Shown: positions 5,340 to 6,024 of the stretch, one piece after another | Layout: the number at the start of each line of letters is the position of its first letter | Position numbering within the stretch: the stretch's first letter is position 1 | Made by a program: the position numbers and the translations under genes | DNA from: Comamonadaceae bacterium | Lineage (GTDB): Bacteria > Pseudomonadota > Gammaproteobacteria > Burkholderiales > Burkholderiaceae_C | Assembly (NCBI GenBank): GCA_947460165.1 | Contig: CANHKH010000223.1 | Span: 1 to 6,024 of the forward strand | Reading direction: 5' to 3' | Length of the DNA stretch: 6,024 bases | The notes under the pieces: model-generated | What the model was told of the DNA's origin: nothing | The model's input: the letters and a program-made list of their open reading frames with translations, nothing else | The model's database searches: none

Positions 5340-5345
5340 GGCCGC

Positions 5346-6024
5346 TCAGCCCTTGCCCTGGGCGGCCACCCGCGCAGCGGCCTGGGCGGCGGCTTGGGCA
5401 TCGCCCAAGTAATAGTGGCGCAGCGGCTTGAGTTCGGCGTCGAGCTCGTAGACCAGCGGAATGCCGTTGGGGATGTTCAGGCCCACGATGTCGGTCTCAG
5501 AGATGCCGTCCAGGTACTTGATCAAAGCACGTATGGAGTTGCCGTGGGCGGCCACCACCACACGTTTGCCCGCTTTGATGGCCGGGGCCATGGCCTCGTT
5601 CCAAAAGGGCAGCACGCGCGCCACCGTGTCCTTGAGGCATTCGGTCAGCGGCACCTGGGCCGTGTCCAGCTTGGCGTAGCGGCGGTCACTGCGTTCGCTG
5701 CGCACATCACCGGGCTCCAGCGCTGGGGGCGGGGTGTCGTAGCTGCGGCGCCAAATCAGCACCTGCTCGTCGCCGTACTGCTTGGCCATGTCGGCCTTGT
5801 TCAGGCCCTGCAGCGCGCCGTAGTGGCGTTCATTGAGGCGCCAGCTGTGCACCACCGGCAGCCAGGTGCGGTCCATCTCGTCGAGCACATGCCAGAGCGT
5901 GCGGGTGGCGCGCTTGAGCACGCTGGTGTAGGCCAGGTCAAAGTCGTAGCCCTCGGCCTTGAGCAGCTGGCCGGCCGAGATGGCTTGGGCCAGCCCGGTG
6001 GGCGTGAGGTCCACATCGGTCCAG
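5346..6024 (-). CDS. gpmA: 2,3-bisphosphoglycerate-dependent phosphoglycerate mutase, 5' end outside window
   Basis: The last 225 residues are present. The protein enters the window at WTDVDLTPTGL, which in E. coli GpmA is near residue 25, so only the N-terminal strand with the RHGE motif and the phosphorylated histidine is missing. Visible family landmarks are TSVLKRATRT, the catalytic-acid region LNERHYGALQGLNK, RRSYDTPPP, the second active-site histidine in AAHGNSIRALIKYLD, and IPNGIPLVYELD. The enzyme interconverts 3- and 2-phosphoglycerate in glycolysis and gluconeogenesis in the cytoplasm. A non-conserved Ala/Gln-rich tail (DAQAAAQAAARVAAQGKG) closes it. A GTG at 6012-6014 lies in frame but is an internal Val codon, not the start, because homologous sequence continues upstream to the window edge. 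The gene lies upstream of the S41 protease on the same strand. Confidence 0.96.
   Translation of the reverse strand, partial: WTDVDLTPTGLAQAISAGQLLKAEGYDFDLAYTSVLKRATRTLWHVLDEMDRTWLPVVHSWRLNERHYGALQGLNKADMAKQYGDEQVLIWRRSYDTPPPALEPGDVRSERSDRRYAKLDTAQVPLTECLKDTVARVLPFWNEAMAPAIKAGKRVVVAAHGNSIRALIKYLDGISETDIVGLNIPNGIPLVYELDAELKPLRHYYLGDAQAAAQAAARVAAQGKG

Overview
This window looks like ordinary chromosome from a GC-rich betaproteobacterium of the order Burkholderiales, probably Comamonadaceae-like. The evidence is the high GC at third codon positions, the style of the proteins, and the gpmA / S41 peptidase / HesA-MoeB-ThiF gene order. No taxonomic search was possible. I see no insertion sequence, prophage module, CRISPR array, tRNA or rRNA. 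The window holds eight protein genes, one cut by the right edge.

Left third (about 55-1847, minus strand): a compact envelope cluster read right to left. It encodes a DUF883/ElaB-YqjD-type tail-anchored protein, a YqjE-type two-helix protein of the phage-holin superfamily, an unrecognised 204-residue membrane-associated protein in the YqjK position, and a small BON-domain lipoprotein. Spacings of 5 to 21 bases suggest one transcript. The set resembles the yqjD-yqjE-yqjK stress-associated cluster of enterobacteria, with a periplasmic lipoprotein added.

Middle: a 429-base gap (1848-2276) separates this cluster from a divergent LuxR/NarL-type response regulator on the plus strand (2277-2909). 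No partner kinase gene is visible. The gap contains a strong plus-strand intrinsic terminator (2105-2138) with no convincing plus-strand gene in front of it, followed by a more AT-rich stretch likely to carry the regulator's promoter.

Right half (2920-6024, minus strand): a housekeeping run reading gpmA (5' end outside the window), a carboxyl-terminal processing protease of the CtpA/S41 type, and a MoeB/ThiF-family E1-like enzyme that converges on the response regulator. A clear intrinsic terminator lies between the protease and moeB, almost touching the moeB start codon.

I did not find a convincing new biological system. The items most worth a second look are the plus-strand terminator without a gene, the terminator that replaces the moeB leader, the phased repeats upstream of the protease, and the unrecognised third gene of the envelope cluster.
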